A DNA stretch of 64,000 nt from positions 5,189,505 to 5,253,504 of the forward strand of contig NC_064434.1 of the NCBI RefSeq assembly GCF_023343835.1, given 5' to 3'. Within the stretch, counting starts at the first letter, position 1. The number at the start of each line of letters is the position of its first letter. Shown piece by piece: positions 26,601-41,600 of the stretch. Source of the stretch: Lagopus muta. Taxonomy: Eukaryota > Chordata > Aves > Galliformes > Phasianidae. The notes under the pieces are model-generated. The model had not been told where the DNA came from. It ran no database searches and saw only the letters and a list, made by a program, of their open reading frames with translations. The position numbers and the translations under genes were made by a program.

Positions 26601-29600
26601 ACTCAGCCCATCTAAGTGCAGTGGGCACTGAGATGTGCACTGCTGGGGTGCCTATTTCTGTCCAGTGAATTAATACCTAGTTCTTACAAATCTGAGGTCA
26701 GGTAAAATCAATCACATTTTCACTGAAGGATAAAATTAATTTTCTTCTTTTAATGTCTCTCATTAGACTGCTTCGAAGGATGAGTCCATAGTTACTGAAG
26801 TACAGAAAGTGAGAAGTAACACGCCAGAAGGAAAACATTCTGCACCAGAAAAGAAGACTAGAAAGAAGAAAAAAGAAATTCCACCCTGGCGTTCACCAGA
26901 CAAGTGCCCAAAAGACACCATGAGATTCAACTGCCTGAACAACTATGATCCCATCGAACAGGCCAGGCAGGCGTAAGAGGCTTTGTCTCTGCCTTTTGCT
27001 TTTTCTGTGCTAATTGAGTATGTCTGTGTCCTTTGCAAGTTCCCTCTGCCTGTGCTTCATGCTGCCTGGAAGCCTTGTAGCTCTGCAGCTTGGCTGCAAA
27101 CCCAAGCTAGCACACTGTTCTGCCTTTCTGCCTTTTCTCGTATTGCTCTTGATCTTCTTCTGGTTGCAGCTTCACTGCTTTGCGTCCTTTCAGCACTGTG
27201 CATTGGTAGATCTTGTTAGCGTCTGCCTATAAAACAGGCTGTAGCTCCTGGGGAGGTTACACAGTTCTAAGGGGAAGAATTAGATCAAGAGATTGTTCAA
27301 GATTTTTTTTAATAGGCTTGTAGTTTTCTAAGCTACAAAGTTGAGAGGAATATGCAATTTCTGCACGAAAGAAAGATGAATGATGATATACAGTTCTATC
27401 AGTTCAAGGAAATTCTGGCTGAAAAGAGATTTAGATGTTCAAATGAGAGTGCAGGTATTAGAGCATGTATGTGTGTATATGTTCCACATGATATGCAAGT
27501 AAGAGTAGGATTTGTGTCTATGCTAGCTGGGATGGAGTGCTTAGATCCATCAGTTCATAGGCTCCCAGAATTACCTGGTCAACAGCTGACCAAAGAAAGT
27601 ATTTCTGCAACCCAGAGCAAAGTCTTGCACATTGACTTCTTTCCTTTGGCATATCTGGCATAAGGTATTTTCAGAATCTCAGGACTGTGGTCAGATTTCG
27701 GCAAGCACAAGCAAATGAGGCACAATAGCAAGGAGAGCACAATAGCAAGGAGGCTGTGGTAGTAGTGCAAAGGAGTGTGTCCATTACTCATTTAAGGCTC
27801 TGCCACCTCTCCTTTTTTTCATGGACATGCTCTCAGCAGTTGCCTCCATCCAGCTGATGTGCAGTAACTTGTGAAACTGTGGTAACATTATCATTAGTCT
27901 GAGCCTGGTGTAGACGTAGTGGATTAACTTGACCATTGCCTCCTTCGTATGTGAGTCCCTGTAAAAAGGACTGCACATTCTCACCCAACCAAAAATGCAC
28001 AGAGGAGGATATTCCTCTTCCCTGTGCCAACAAAAGCCTTGGGAACCACCTAATCCACAATGAATGTATCCAGGTTGTACATTAAGTAAATAACTGATAT
28101 TGCTGAGATGAGCACTATGCACAGGAACAATCAAGCCACAAATTACCCCAGCCTAGTGATTATTTGGCTAAGCAGAAGTGCACTTGCAGAGGTTCTTTCT
28201 CAATGTGATTAACTTTGCTGGACCCACCGCTCCTCCGGGGTGTTCCACAAAGTTCCCAGTGTGTGAGCAAAAGCCTTTTATGAATCATTTTTTAATCCGC
28301 GTCCCCTAGTCCTGGGATACTGCACTACTTCAAAGAGCATTCCAGCTTTCACCTCACCCTCTTTCTGCGGTATATTTCCAAACTCTAGCATTTTAGGTAA
28401 AGTTCTCTGATGCTTTTAACAAAATATTTTGACAGAATGCCTCTTGTTGAAATAGTTGCTCCAATATTATTTGTCAGCTGTGAAGCGTTCCTATGTAGCC
28501 TGTTCCAGAGACTTATGTGAGGTTTAGGGTTCCCATGTGCTGGTCATGAATCAGTGTCAAAAATGGGACAGGCCCTGTTCAAAGAGTTTGGAAGTTGCTT
28601 GTTCCAGCACTGAGCTGTAGATGCAGCTGACAACCAGATGCTAATGATTCTGAGTTGCTAATCATACAGTATACTGACTGTTTTCTTCTCCTAAGTAAGA
28701 TTTGAGCCTCTATCCATTTGTGCAATGGAGGATATTTTAATGCCTAGTGATCTAGCAAATCTGGCTTTTATCCGTAATTACAGAGGATTATGGCAAGGAG
28801 AAAAATGAATTCTAAGAGATTTACTTGTTTATCAAGGATCTCCCTTTAATATCACTTAAGCTGAAAGTAATTGCTAGTGTGTAGTCTTGCCTGTAATGAC
28901 TCTTATTTAGCAATACAGGTGTGTTGTTTCAAGTGCTGACCCAGCTACCTGCTCATGTAATGGTGTTTCTGCAGACAGTGTCCCCTCTGCAGCCCCTTTC
29001 CAGAAATCCTCCCACTAAGGCTTTGTATTGCATCCTCCATCCTTTCAGCTGCATGGGGACCTGGTCTCCTGCACCTCACCTGCTCCTTGTCTGCAGCAGG
29101 ACTGGTGGGACACCCCATTCCAGGCTTGTGTTTTCCTCCCATGGCAGCAGCAATGACAGCAAGCAGGCAGCTTGGTAAGAGATCCAAGTGGCCACAAAAT
29201 GGTAAAGTGCTCATAGCCCTTCTGTAATGCCAAGCTTTGTTTTGTTCTGCTGATGGAGGTTGCACTCAGTGAGTATCTAGTCTGCTGTGCAAGGAAAGGT
29301 AATGTGAGTGCTATGCAAGCTGATCCATCATACTGCAGCCTACAGGCTCAGGCAGACCCTGCCTGACCAGTGTACAGGGTTGTAAAGTAGAACAGAGAAA
29401 TGAGATAAAGATCTCTGACCCCCTAGGCTGTGTTAGGTATAGTTATTTCTCAGATTAGATGAATGCTTGGAGCTCAAGAGCATAACATCCACTCTTTGTG
29501 TAGACTATATGTCAGAAGTAATGAAATCTATGTAAAATGAGATTCCTAAAACAATGGGAGTGATTTCCTAAAATACAGGGTTTTGCAGTGGTAGTCTGGG

Positions 29601-32600
29601 AGAGGTAATGAGTTTTGCTGCAGTCTGAATGCATGTAGGGAGGGGCAAATATTTTCTTGGGGCAGGTTATAAGCATGGGTGAAAAGGTGCAGCAGAGCTA
29701 GCAGAAACACAGCAGACAGCCAAAGAGATGGCTGAGAACAAATAAACCATTCTTTCCATCTGCCTGCTGCTGTGTTGAGAAAAACAGAACTTATAGAAAA
29801 TTCTTTGTGAACAAACAAGATTACATCAAAGGAACACCTGACGCCATCATCAAAGAGGTGTGTGAGACTAGTCACTGGCTACTTCTTTGAATCAAAGTCA
29901 ATCTGCCTAATGCTGGGTTAAATCTTGCAGAATTTAAGAGGTAACAAAAAAATTAAAGATTTTCCTAGCTCCTGGAACTGACTAAAAATCTTCTCTATGC
30001 TCGCTTTCTGCTCCAAAAAGAAGAGAGAACTCTCCTGGGCATCGTAACAGGGTGTCAACTCTGAAGCCAAAATATTGTCATTTAAATGGTGGAGTCATCC
30101 TCTGTTTCTTTGTTGGTCGTTGCAGAGGAACCCTTAGCTACAACTCTCTTCCTCCATTTTACCTCCACACCACTGTCCACTCAGAGCAGAGAATTCCTTG
30201 CTTAGCCAAAAACTGAGCATGGAAGTGCGACAAGCAGCAGCCAATTCTCACTTATGTAGGAGAGTGGAGTCAAAGGGAGTCATAAAGTCATAGAATCATA
30301 GAATAGTTTGTGTTGGAAGGGATCTTTAAGCTCACGTAGTGTCAACCCCCTGCTATAACCAGGGACACCTCCCTCTAGCCCAGGTTGCCCACAGCCCCAT
30401 CCAGTCTGGCCTGGAATGCTTCCATGCAGGGGCATCTGCAGCCTCTCTGGGCAACCTGTTCAGTGTCTCACCACCCTCACAGTAAAGAATTGCTTCCCAA
30501 TATCTAGTCTAAATCAAGACTCTTAGACTAAGAGTCCTAAGAGATGTAAAACAAAACATGTACTTTGGCCTATGAGACCATAATTGGGTATTTACTTTTG
30601 AAGAAGTAAATAAACACATTTCTGTAGAACAATTTGGTAGGTGTTTTGCCTGGTCAGGGCTGGTGCTTCATGTCAATGGGAAGAATTATAACACTGGGCC
30701 ACTGCCAGATAGTGCTTGAAAGATGGTAAAATGAGGTTAATTTGCAATCTGGATGATAATTGAGTCTTGACAGGTTTGTTTTGTTTTGTTTTTGTCTTTT
30801 TTTCTGATGCCTTGATTTTTTTTGCTGCTTGCTCAGGAAAGCATCAGAAATGGTACCTGAGAACCTCAATGATAAATATTCCTGCAGCTTTAGAGGAGCT
30901 GGGAATCCTGGAGTATGATCAGTACACGTTTCTTGGTTCAGATGGGGAAGTGTGGGAAAAGCTCAGTCTCTGAGCAGTGAAATCAACAGCAGTGATGAGC
31001 AGATGCGTGGTCGAGGGAGTGACAAGGAGATAGAGGAGATACAGACAGGGGTAGAGTTACAAATTGCCTGGAGGCCTTATCAAAATCACTTGCTAGAGTT
31101 ATAGTGGTGGCTTTCAGTGCTGCTGCACGTCTGTGAGCAATATATCACAAGGGTGATTTCTGTTTGGTCTGTTTTCTGCCTGAATTGTCCAGATAGTTTT
31201 TTTCATTGTGTGCAAACAGAGACGAGCGAGGACGGATTTGTCTCTTTGGGAACACGAAGCAATACCCCAAAGGTGAAATGAAGCATTTTTATCTAAAGCT
31301 TGGGACCACAGTAGCAAATTTTCCCTGGGATTCTGAGCAGGAGGGGCGTTCCTTTCCAGCTGTGCACATCCAGTTCTGCTGGAAGGCATCTGGTGATGGT
31401 GCTGCTTGGTGCCAGTAAATCAAAAGATCTGCCTCCCACTTTATCATGACTAATGAATCCTGATTCTAGCTGAGCACTGGACCCCTGCCAAGACTGTGTG
31501 CTTGTGCCTCGAGAAAGAGCCCTGCTCCTTCTCATGACAACAGCTCAGCCAAAATGAAAGCTCCTTCCCCCAGCCAGCCCTGCCTTCTAGCGCTAATTCA
31601 GTTAGATAATTTATGGACATGGGCAGGCTCTAAAAACAGTTGCATATTGTGCTGAAATGTTTACCCAATGAGAAAATAATTACTTTCAGTAATTGTTCTG
31701 TCAGCAGCCTAGGCCCAGTTTCTGACAAAACGGGGCTGGGCTGTGTGAGAAGGGCACGATGTTTCGCTCGTCCTCTGCATCCCAACGCCTGTGTCTTGCT
31801 TTTCATGTTTCTGAATAGCCAGCCCCATGCTCCCTGCCTGTGGGACTCGTGGGAATTTAAAACACTCCTTGGGAGAGAAAAGCAGGGTGGGAAGCACTGA
31901 GTTCAGCACTGGAGCAAGAGCTGCCTTGCCCTACTCGGCTGTGATGCCATCTTCCTTTGCAGTGTCTTCCTTTCCATCCTCACCACTCATTGTCCTGACT
32001 GTGGGCTGAGATCACTCCCTGCTACAGGGGGATGCTCTGACCCCAGGAGCATGGACTTTAGAATACGGCAGTAGAATTTAAACTCTTAATTTGAGACCAT
32101 AAACCAAAGTTTGACAGGATATTGGTGTTTTCTCCCTGCATAAGTGGATCAGTGTGTTTGTTTTCTGAGTGGATGGGCTTATTCCACTGCTGCCACTGGA
32201 CTATCAGGAATGGAGTCAGAGCCACTCCTTATACTCTTACAACACTCCCAGCTGTAACAATGATGGAGAGCCTTCCCTATGCTGATTCTTTTTGGCAGAA
32301 TACTGCCTTCTTATCTAAAGATGACCACATTGTTCCCTATAGTATTTGGGCTTGAATTCTCTCTCTCTGATGTTAGTGTTTACAAAGAGACTGCAATTTT
32401 CCTCAATTTGCTATTTGAAATAATTTGTCTGATTTGTCTTGATGGTTTTTGATCTGCAGCTGGTCTGGGACTAGTGAATAACAGACTGCTGCTGGCTGCT
32501 TGTGAGGATGTGCACGTTATGCAGTGCAGCCCTGCTTCTTTGTTGGATGAGGGTTGCTTTCAAGGTTTGCTTCCACCCGGTGAATTCATGACTTCATGTT

Positions 32601-35600
32601 CACTATTTGATTTTTAGCATGCTTTCCAGGAGCCCAGACATGCTGGTGGTGGAGCTGGGAGGTGAACCCACAGAGCACACAGAGTAGCTGCTTTAAATTT
32701 ACTAAACCTGTAAACTTAGCTGTGATTTGCAGAATGTGAATGTGGAAGGGGAATGAATACTTTCAGACCAAATGTGTTTGTGAACCTGTCCAAATTCCTA
32801 AAAAAACCTTCTTATAGTACTCATTTGAATCCTGATACTGGAGTATTATGACAATTGGCCATATTCACTTAATTTTCACTCTCTGGAACATGCCTGTTCT
32901 GTTTGCTATCATATTAACTTTAATTATAGCTGCAAATAAAATCATTTACATTCATAAGAAAGTCTACTTGGCTATAGTAAAGACGAATAACTTGTTTAAA
33001 GGCAAGTCCTCTAACCCTGTTTATGTTGCAAGTTACATGGACTAAATTAAAAATACAAGCATTATTTTGCTAAATTTCCCTTTCTGTGAATTCCCTTGTG
33101 TGTTTACCCAGTGATGTGTTCATATATCCATAAGTGTCAAGGCAAGTACATGCATTTGAATGCTATGAAGCTATCAAAATTAAAAAAATAGCAAGCTCCT
33201 CTGGGCCACAGAACTGCCTGTGCACTCTTGGTCTGCCCCAGGTACAAGATAAAATGTATGAGCTCAAACCATGTCTTTTCGGGTGGCTTATCATAAGGAA
33301 TTTTCTTCTTCTCCACCCCAGGGAACAAACTCCATAGCATTTGTTAATACTATTCTGTTCTACTCTGCAGGAGAAAGAAAGGAGGAGGGGAGACCCCAGA
33401 CCTTAGCTGGCAAGCAGCTAGGAAGAAAAAGAAAGCAGTTTGTGGATCTAAGAAACTCCAGAAATCAACATCACTGGTGAGTATCCCTGGTTTGTAATTA
33501 TATTAGTCTGTTGTCAGTTACACCCAGGAATATTGTAGCTGAGAGCATTTACTTAACTTAGGCAACAGTGAAACTTTGCTCCTGACTACAAGCAGGCTGC
33601 CAGGCACACGTGCTGCCTATCTGGCTGGTAGCAATAAGGCCATAAGGAGGAACAAATCATGCCACATCTGCCTGCTCCAGGGGCAGTTTCTCGTTGTGGC
33701 CCAGACACAGCCCACCTGCAATGGGAAAAAAGGACAGCAACTGTCTGTGTGTAGACACTGATCCTGTTATCTGCTCCTTCCTCACTTTGTGTACTCCATG
33801 GTATCCTGACAGCCAGTTTCCACTGGATCAGTTCTCTCATGACATTTGCATCTTTCCCCAGAGCCACTCTTCCATTTCCACAACTTTTGATTATTGCAGT
33901 TTGAAGTTCTTTTATTACTTTGTTCATTGCACTGTGCCTGGGTAAGCAGCCCTAAGGTCTTAATGCTGAGGATTCATTGTGCTTATCGCTGGTAAAATAG
34001 GGCATCCTCACATGAAAGGAGTCTTGGGAAGTCAGGCTTCCAGAAAGCATCATGGGTTTAGCTTTTGTAGATAGGGCAGCAAATAACTGCCAAAGAAAGA
34101 TGTGCTTGCAAGCGTATCAGGGCTTTTCGCAAACCTGGAAGCGTGTTTCCCAAGCAATGAAAGCCAGGGAACAGCATGTGAGTTGAGCCAAAGAAGGTTT
34201 ACATAAAAAAGAAGCATTGTCTCCGGAGATTGAGAGGTATTCTCCTGACCCATATATAGCCTCTTTGAAAGGAAATAGATTCAGTCAGTGTTAAAGAACA
34301 GAAATATTATTAAAGTTATTCAACGTGTGTCTTAAAATTTCCATTCTCCAAAGGCTTCCTCTGTAGCCTTTAGATCAGAGAGACTTTACAGTTTCATTCC
34401 TCCATGGCTTCTCATTTCAGATTTAAAGCTGTTTTATTGTCAGTACAGAAGTGAAAGAATTTTAGTTCAGGCTAGAAAGAGGGGGCTGATTTTTTTCTTT
34501 CCCTAGGGTTTAGGAACTTGTTTAAAGTTATTTAACCTGCAGCCCGCAACTAGAAGGTGGAAACACCTAGTTGGAGTCCCAGTGTGAATCCCAAACCCTC
34601 TTTTATAAATTCAGCATCAGTTTTTGCTATAAATTGCAGCAGTACAAGGTCAACTTGTATTTACGCCTGTGTCACTTTCTGTTGGCTGCTCATAGGATCA
34701 TAGAATCATAGAATCACCAAGGTTGGAAAAGACCCACAGAGTCACCCAGCCCAACCATCCACTGATCATCAATACTTCTCACTAAACCACGTCCCTCAAC
34801 ACCCCTGGGGTTGGTGACTCCACCACCTCCCTGGGCAGCCCATTCCAGTACCTGGCCACTCTTTCAGAAAAGCAGTATTTCCTAAAGACCAGCCTAAATC
34901 TCTCCTGGTTTGGCAGCTTGAAGCCATTCCCTCTAGTTCTATCACTAGTCACACGAAAGAAGAGGCCGACCCCCAGCTCACTACGACCTCCCTTCAGGAA
35001 GTTATAGAGAGCAGTGAGGTCTCCCCTGAGCCTCCTCTTCTCCAGGCTGAACAATCCCAGCTCCTTCAGCCGCTCCTCATCAGCCCTGTGCTCCAGACCC
35101 CTCACCAGTCTTGTCGCCCTTCTCTGAACCCGCTCCAAGGCCTCAATGTCTTGCTTGCAGTGAGGGGCCCAAAACTGGACATGTTACTCCAGCTGCAGCC
35201 TCACCAGAGCTGAGTACAGGAGGACAATCACTGCCCTGTTCCTGCTGGCAGCACCTTTTCTGTGCAAGCCAAGATGCCATTGGCCTTCCTGGCCACCGGG
35301 GCACACCGCTGGCTCACGTTCAGCTGAGCATCAATCAATACCCCCAGGTCCATTTCCTCTACACAGTCTTCCAGCCACTCTGCCCCAAGCCTGTAGTGTT
35401 GCTTGGGGTTGTTGTGGCCAAACTGCAGGACCCGGCATTTGGCTTTGTTGAACCTCATCCCATGGGCTTCAGCCCAGCCATCCAGCCTGTCCAGATCCCT
35501 CTGTAGGGCCTCGCTACCCCCAGGCAGATCCACACTTCCAGCCAACTTGGTGTCATCCACAAACTTGCTGAGGGTGCACTCGATGCCCTCATCCAGGTCA

Positions 35601-38600
35601 TCAATACAGATACTGAAGAGGACAGGCCCCAGCACCGACCCCTGGGCAACACTGCTCACGACCAGTTGCCAGCTGCATTTAGCTCCATTCACCTCCATTC
35701 ACCACCACTCTCTGGGCCCGGCCCTCCAGCCAGCTCCTTACCCAGCCAAGAGTGCACCTGTCCAAGCCTTGGGCTGCCAGCTTCTGCAGGAGAATAACGT
35801 GGGAGACAGCGTCAAAGGCTTTGCTGAAGCCTAGGTAGACCACGTCAACAGCCTTTCCCTCGTCTACCAGATGGGTCAGAAGATCATAGAAGGAGATCAG
35901 GTTGGTCAAGCAGGACCTGCCCTTTGTGAGCCCATGCTGGCTGGCCCTGATCCCCCAGTAGCTTTAGAGACATTATTTTTTCCATAGCAAATAGTCATCA
36001 GGAAGCGTTTAGCTGACACTAAATGGGGATGTTAAATTCTCTGCCCACAAAAAGCTCTGAGGAGATTCTTAAAGCTGCTGCATGCTGTCAAGTCCTGCCA
36101 GGTCCACCATCCTCCCTCGGTGCCTCATAGGCAGTTAGGACAGCCTGACCCAGGGGTAAGCACCCTACAGCTCTAGTGGTCACAGCTCAGTGACATTAGC
36201 CCAGAACAGAACTTTGTGTGTTCTTGTTATGCAATCTTGGTAGCACTATCTTCTTTTTGTGTTAAAATTTGGGGCAGTCCATGCTGTGTCCCTCTTTCCT
36301 AGACCTATACATTGAAAATTGACTTGTATTTCTCTTGAGCAGTACAAATTTCAGCAGAAGAGCTGTGTTTCCTGTCCTCTTTTGGTATTGCAGTGTATAA
36401 TCCTGCTGTTTCACTGACCATTAATGACTACAGAGCTACATGACAACAAAAGTTAGGTTATAATAGGCTAATGCATAGAAAAAAGAATATATAGCTCACT
36501 AGGAATCATCTAGAATTAATTTCCATTTCTTATTAAGGAAATCTTGTTGAAATTAAGACCTGTGAAAAGACTCTTACTTAATCAATTCCAAATAAAGAAG
36601 CTTAATATTCAAACCTTTTAGTAAATCCTTAGAAGAAGGACAGAATATGATGAAAGAATAAATGCCCCAAGCATGCAAACATCAAGTCAAATTAAAGTGA
36701 AGCTCTTAAATAGATCAGTGATTCAAGTGTAGAAAGCAGACGAGAATAAAGTATATTACAGCCAACAATGAAGATGTGAAAAGGGCCATTATACAGAGCT
36801 CTGAGCTCAGGAGGCTGAACAGCAACACAGCAAAACAGAAGAAACATGTAATTAAAGTGATGACCTGAATCCGCCGGCTCCAGCTTTGCATAGGGTGAAT
36901 CAGGTCTCCTCCTCGTAAACTTGTGGTGTTTTGGAGTTTATTAGTAATCATGGAAATAGTAGCATAGAATGTGACCAGGCTTACACTTAATTTACAATAA
37001 ATTAAAGTGAATTATCTAAATTACTTTAAATAATGTGTTACAATAAATTAACTTAATTAGGTCTCTGAACTAAGGGCTGCTTTCCTTCTTATGAGTATGC
37101 ATGCAACCACTGTATCTCCACAGTGGGATGGGAATGCCTGCTCTATCTTTATGGAGGGAAATGCCTGACACTAAAGACAAGTAGAGTTTCACTGTTAATC
37201 ATCTCTTTCAGCACTTTGCTGGATCAAGGCTTTGTGGCTTGCCTACACCACCTTGAGCAGCTACTGCCCAGTATTATACAAAGCAAAGTGAAGAAAGGCT
37301 CCCTGACTCAGCTGAGCTTTTAGCAGGCTGGGCATGGAAACCAGATCCCCTTGTTTTGGGCCACTGTTTCATCCCTCCTGTTCTTTCTGATATGGAGCTG
37401 TGCTGCCCTGCTGTGAGTCCCCAGCTCTGACCCTACAGGTCCCCTCACAGGTGACAGTGCAGCCACATCAGTGTCCTTTACACAGTGAGGGGCTCTTCCT
37501 TGGAGGACTTCCAATAAGGAGTTTTGTGCAGCTTTCAGCAAAACAGGAAGCATCATGCCAAATCCTCCCTAGATGTCAAAAAGCAGAGATACTTTATTAG
37601 AAAGGTAAAAATCCATCATATTGATGCTTTTGACAGCTTTGCAAATGACTGCAATGTCAGCAATTAGAGGCTGGTTTTGCCTTTCAGGCTGCCTGCTCGT
37701 TTCTGTTTGGGAGACTGCTCCACCCTCCCAGCTGTTCTTGAATTACTGACTTATTTTTAGTGCTTACAAAATAACATCTTTTTGACAGGATCAGTCATTC
37801 TTGCCTCACTGCCCAAGGTGGTAAGATTGCAGCATCTGAAGTCAGGAATAAATTATCTGATGACAGATACACAGGGAATTGGTGTTTGTGTATCCTATGT
37901 GGGTATATCACACATGAGGATCCAGGGCTCTTGGCTCTGTGACACAGTCCTGTCCAGGGTGTATTTACGTCACCTATATTCTGCAAATCTCATTTCAAAT
38001 GTTATTAATTCATCCAAGAAATCCTGTTGAACCCCCTGTGACTACTCCTGAGTGTGAAAATATTTTGGAAATTGAAACTCAGTTTATATGTGTCATTCTA
38101 ATTTGAAGGCATGGCCTGGCTTTGATGCTCTTTGTCCTTTTAACTCTAAAACAGAACCTAAACCAGGACACAAGAGCTGAAAACCAAGTTACAGTCAGAT
38201 CTGTGCTGCAGCTGCTACTGCTTCTTTGGTGCTGTGCTCTTCTCAGGAGGACAGAAAAACTGCAGCAATTTGTATCACACTGTCTCTGTTACCCAGGCTC
38301 AGAACCTGGGCCACCTTAGGCACTTGTATGATCCCCTGCCTTTCTGCAGGCTGATAGCCAAAAGTTGCTGAATTGCTCATTTATTGTCAGACAATTAGGT
38401 ACCAAGCACCATATATTGCTGCTGCTGCTGCCAATCCAAACAATAGAAAGGGGAAACAGGTGGGCAGGAACTGCAAAACTTCCATTTTAAAACCGTTTTG
38501 CTGTGGACACTAATTTCTCATTCTGCACAACTGAAGATATTGCTTTCTAACGAGTTTCAGTGTAAATGTTTGATTTTGTTGCTGTTGGTTCACTATTAGT

Positions 38601-41600
38601 ACTGAATAATTTGTATCAGTTCTAAAAAGCCAAAGCTGTAGGTCTGCTCAACTGTGTTTTTCAATGTTTGGGATCTTTTTCAATGAAAAAAATCACTACG
38701 TTGCCAAGATTCTTTTTTTGCTTAACTTCTATAGTGTTTAGTGAAACGCTCATTGAGCAGCATGTTAAAATAAACTTCACCCTTTCCACTGTGACTTCAA
38801 ACAGGAAGGTTGGGATTAGTTACAACCATAAGCACAGGGGAGAATTTGTGCGTTAAGAAAGGAGTCAACCTGGAGAATTCAGTATTGTAGGTTTGGCTTT
38901 ACTAGCATCAGTTTCTAATTGGATCCTTTTGTCCTTAAGGTAAACTTAGATAAGAGCACAAGTCACTGCAGTGTTATGCTTGTAGCATCATTATGAGTAT
39001 CATTTATAAAGTTTTCAACAGACTCCAATGTTTTCAGCCCCTCTGTTAAGATACTGACTGTCTTCTTTTCTAGCTATCACTTACTGAAGACTTTGGGTTG
39101 ACTCAAAAACCACCAGCTCGCCCCAGCTGGGCCACTTCCCAGCCCATTGGGAACCTACCTTACAGAGAAGCAGCAAAGACCCTCGCCCAGAGCTCCCAGT
39201 TCAATGCTGGGATACGACCTGCACCTGTTCGAGCTCCAGTGCTAAAACCACGTGCCAGAGAAAAGAAAGACTTCACAGAGACGACCACCACATCTCCATG
39301 TCAGTATGCTGCGTGTGCTCTGTGAAAGCTATTGCAGAGGTTGATAATACTCAGATTTTGTGCACAGAGGGAAGGAGATAGAGCTGTGGAGGTATATCCA
39401 TACGTGAAGGAGAAGGCAGTCATTCTGAATGGTGGGAATCCAGATGATGGCAACTCGCTGCCTCACTAGAAAGTATACATCATTATACATGCAGTACACA
39501 TTGGATCCAGGTCTTGCACCTGTGCTGTGGCAATCCCCACTATCAGCACAGCCCTGCCAAAGAGGACTTACTGATACTGGTGGATGGCAGCTGGGATGAG
39601 CCAGCACTCTGCCCTTGCAGACCAAAAAACCAATCATAAAGTGGGCTGCATCCAAGGTAGCATAGCCAGCAGGGTGAGGGAGAGGACTCTGCCCCTGTGT
39701 GCTGTGCTGGTGAGACCTCACTGTGCCTACATGTAGAATCCTCATTACAGGAGAGATGTGGGCCTCTGGAGTGCATCTAGAGGAAGGCCCCTAAAATGAT
39801 CCCTGGGATGGAACACCTCTCCTATGAGGGCATGTTGAGAGAGCTTGGGCTCTTCAGCCTGGAGAAATGAAGGCTTCAGGGAGCGGCCTTTTGATTTCTA
39901 AAGAGGGGCTGTATGAAGGGGACAGGCTCTTTAGCAGGGTCTGTTGTGATAGGACAAGGGGAAATGGTTTTAAACTAATAGAGGGGAGATTTAGACTAGA
40001 TATAAGGAAAACATTTTTACAGTGAGGGTAGCAAAGCACTGGCAAAGTTTGTCCAAAGAGGCACTGGGTGCTCCATCCCTGGAGATGCTCAGGGTCAGCA
40101 TGGATGGGGCACCCGAGTGAGCTGTTTACTGGTACCCCTGTTTACTGCAGAGGGGTTGGACTAGATGACCCTTAAAGGTCCCTTCCAACTCAAAAGATAG
40201 TGTGCTTTAGATGACAGACTTACCTGTCTGTCATGACTGTCATCTTGGTGTTGAACAATGTCACGGGCTTCACATTGGTTTAATTCACTGATATTCAGTA
40301 GCAGAGCAAGAGATCTTACAGCATCAATGGCAGTAAGCTCAGTACAGAGTCCATGAACTCTGCCATGCCCTGGATAGATGCCAGAAAGAACTGGTACTGA
40401 GCATTTAGAAAATTAACGGATAAAGCAGTCAACTCCAGGGGCACAACAGCTGAGAATGCAGCTGGTCTATGAAGGCTTTCCAAAAATAAGGAGGCATACT
40501 GACACTGTCAAAACCAGTTTCATGCCATTTCAGTCTAGATGTGCCTTGGGCAGTTATTCACTGAGACCTCATCTTTCAGTTATACCCAGCATCTCCATAT
40601 AGGGAAGAACTCATAAAGCTTAGGCTAGAGGGTTGCAGTCCCTTGTATGAAGCTTCTGCAGCAATACAACATTCATGTTAACAAGGATCCTCATCCTGAA
40701 GTAGTTCTGCATGAACAGAGCCTTGGGAAGGCTTCACGCAGGACTGGGGCCTAGTTAAGAGCTAAGCATAGATGTGGGCCTTGGCTGTGTCACCGGCTTC
40801 CACCCTGCGGTCCAGGAGACACTGAGAAGTATCTCTTACATCTGGGAACAACATGTGGTTTATTGTTGTCAGAAAGGATGTGGGGCATGAAGTATGGGGA
40901 GCTTCTGCAGGGATGTGGCTACCCAGTTGTTCTTAAGGATTCCAGATGAGTGGAGAATGGAGCATGTTGGGATGTGCAGCATCCTGCCTGATCTCTGTGT
41001 CTTCTACATGATAAGAAATGTTAAAGCTGTGCATGAGGGAAGGGCTTTGGGCAGCAGGGAGAAGGCAAAAATGCAAGTTCCCTATAAACACCATTGCTGT
41101 AGTATAGAAACTATTGAGGTAAATGAACCTGAGGGATTGCATTTGGATTACAAATTACTTGTTGTGGATAGAAATGGCTATGTTTTACACTTCACTCGTA
41201 AGGGAGAAGCAAGAGTATATTTATTGATATAATATAGATACAACATAGTGATTTAATAGCAACAAGATTTGAGATGGCTGGAGACACTTGATTATTGACT
41301 GCACAGAGGGAGGAGTTAAACAATATGCAGGAGACCCTTCCCTCAAGTCACAGAGTTCAGAGTGGAACCTCTTGCTTTCTAAACTTCTTGAACCACAGAA
41401 GGAAGCAGCCAGATGTGGCTGATCCACTCCTCATCCCAGACTTGGTCAATGGTTTATGTGAGGAGGTTTTCCCATTTGCAGGTTGTCAGGAAGGCGGGCA
41501 GGAAAAGTAAAGATGTAATGAGATGACAAAGGAAAACAGTCCATTCAATCCAGATTTGTAGAAGTATTTGAGATATTAAATGCTAATAAAATCCCAAGGT

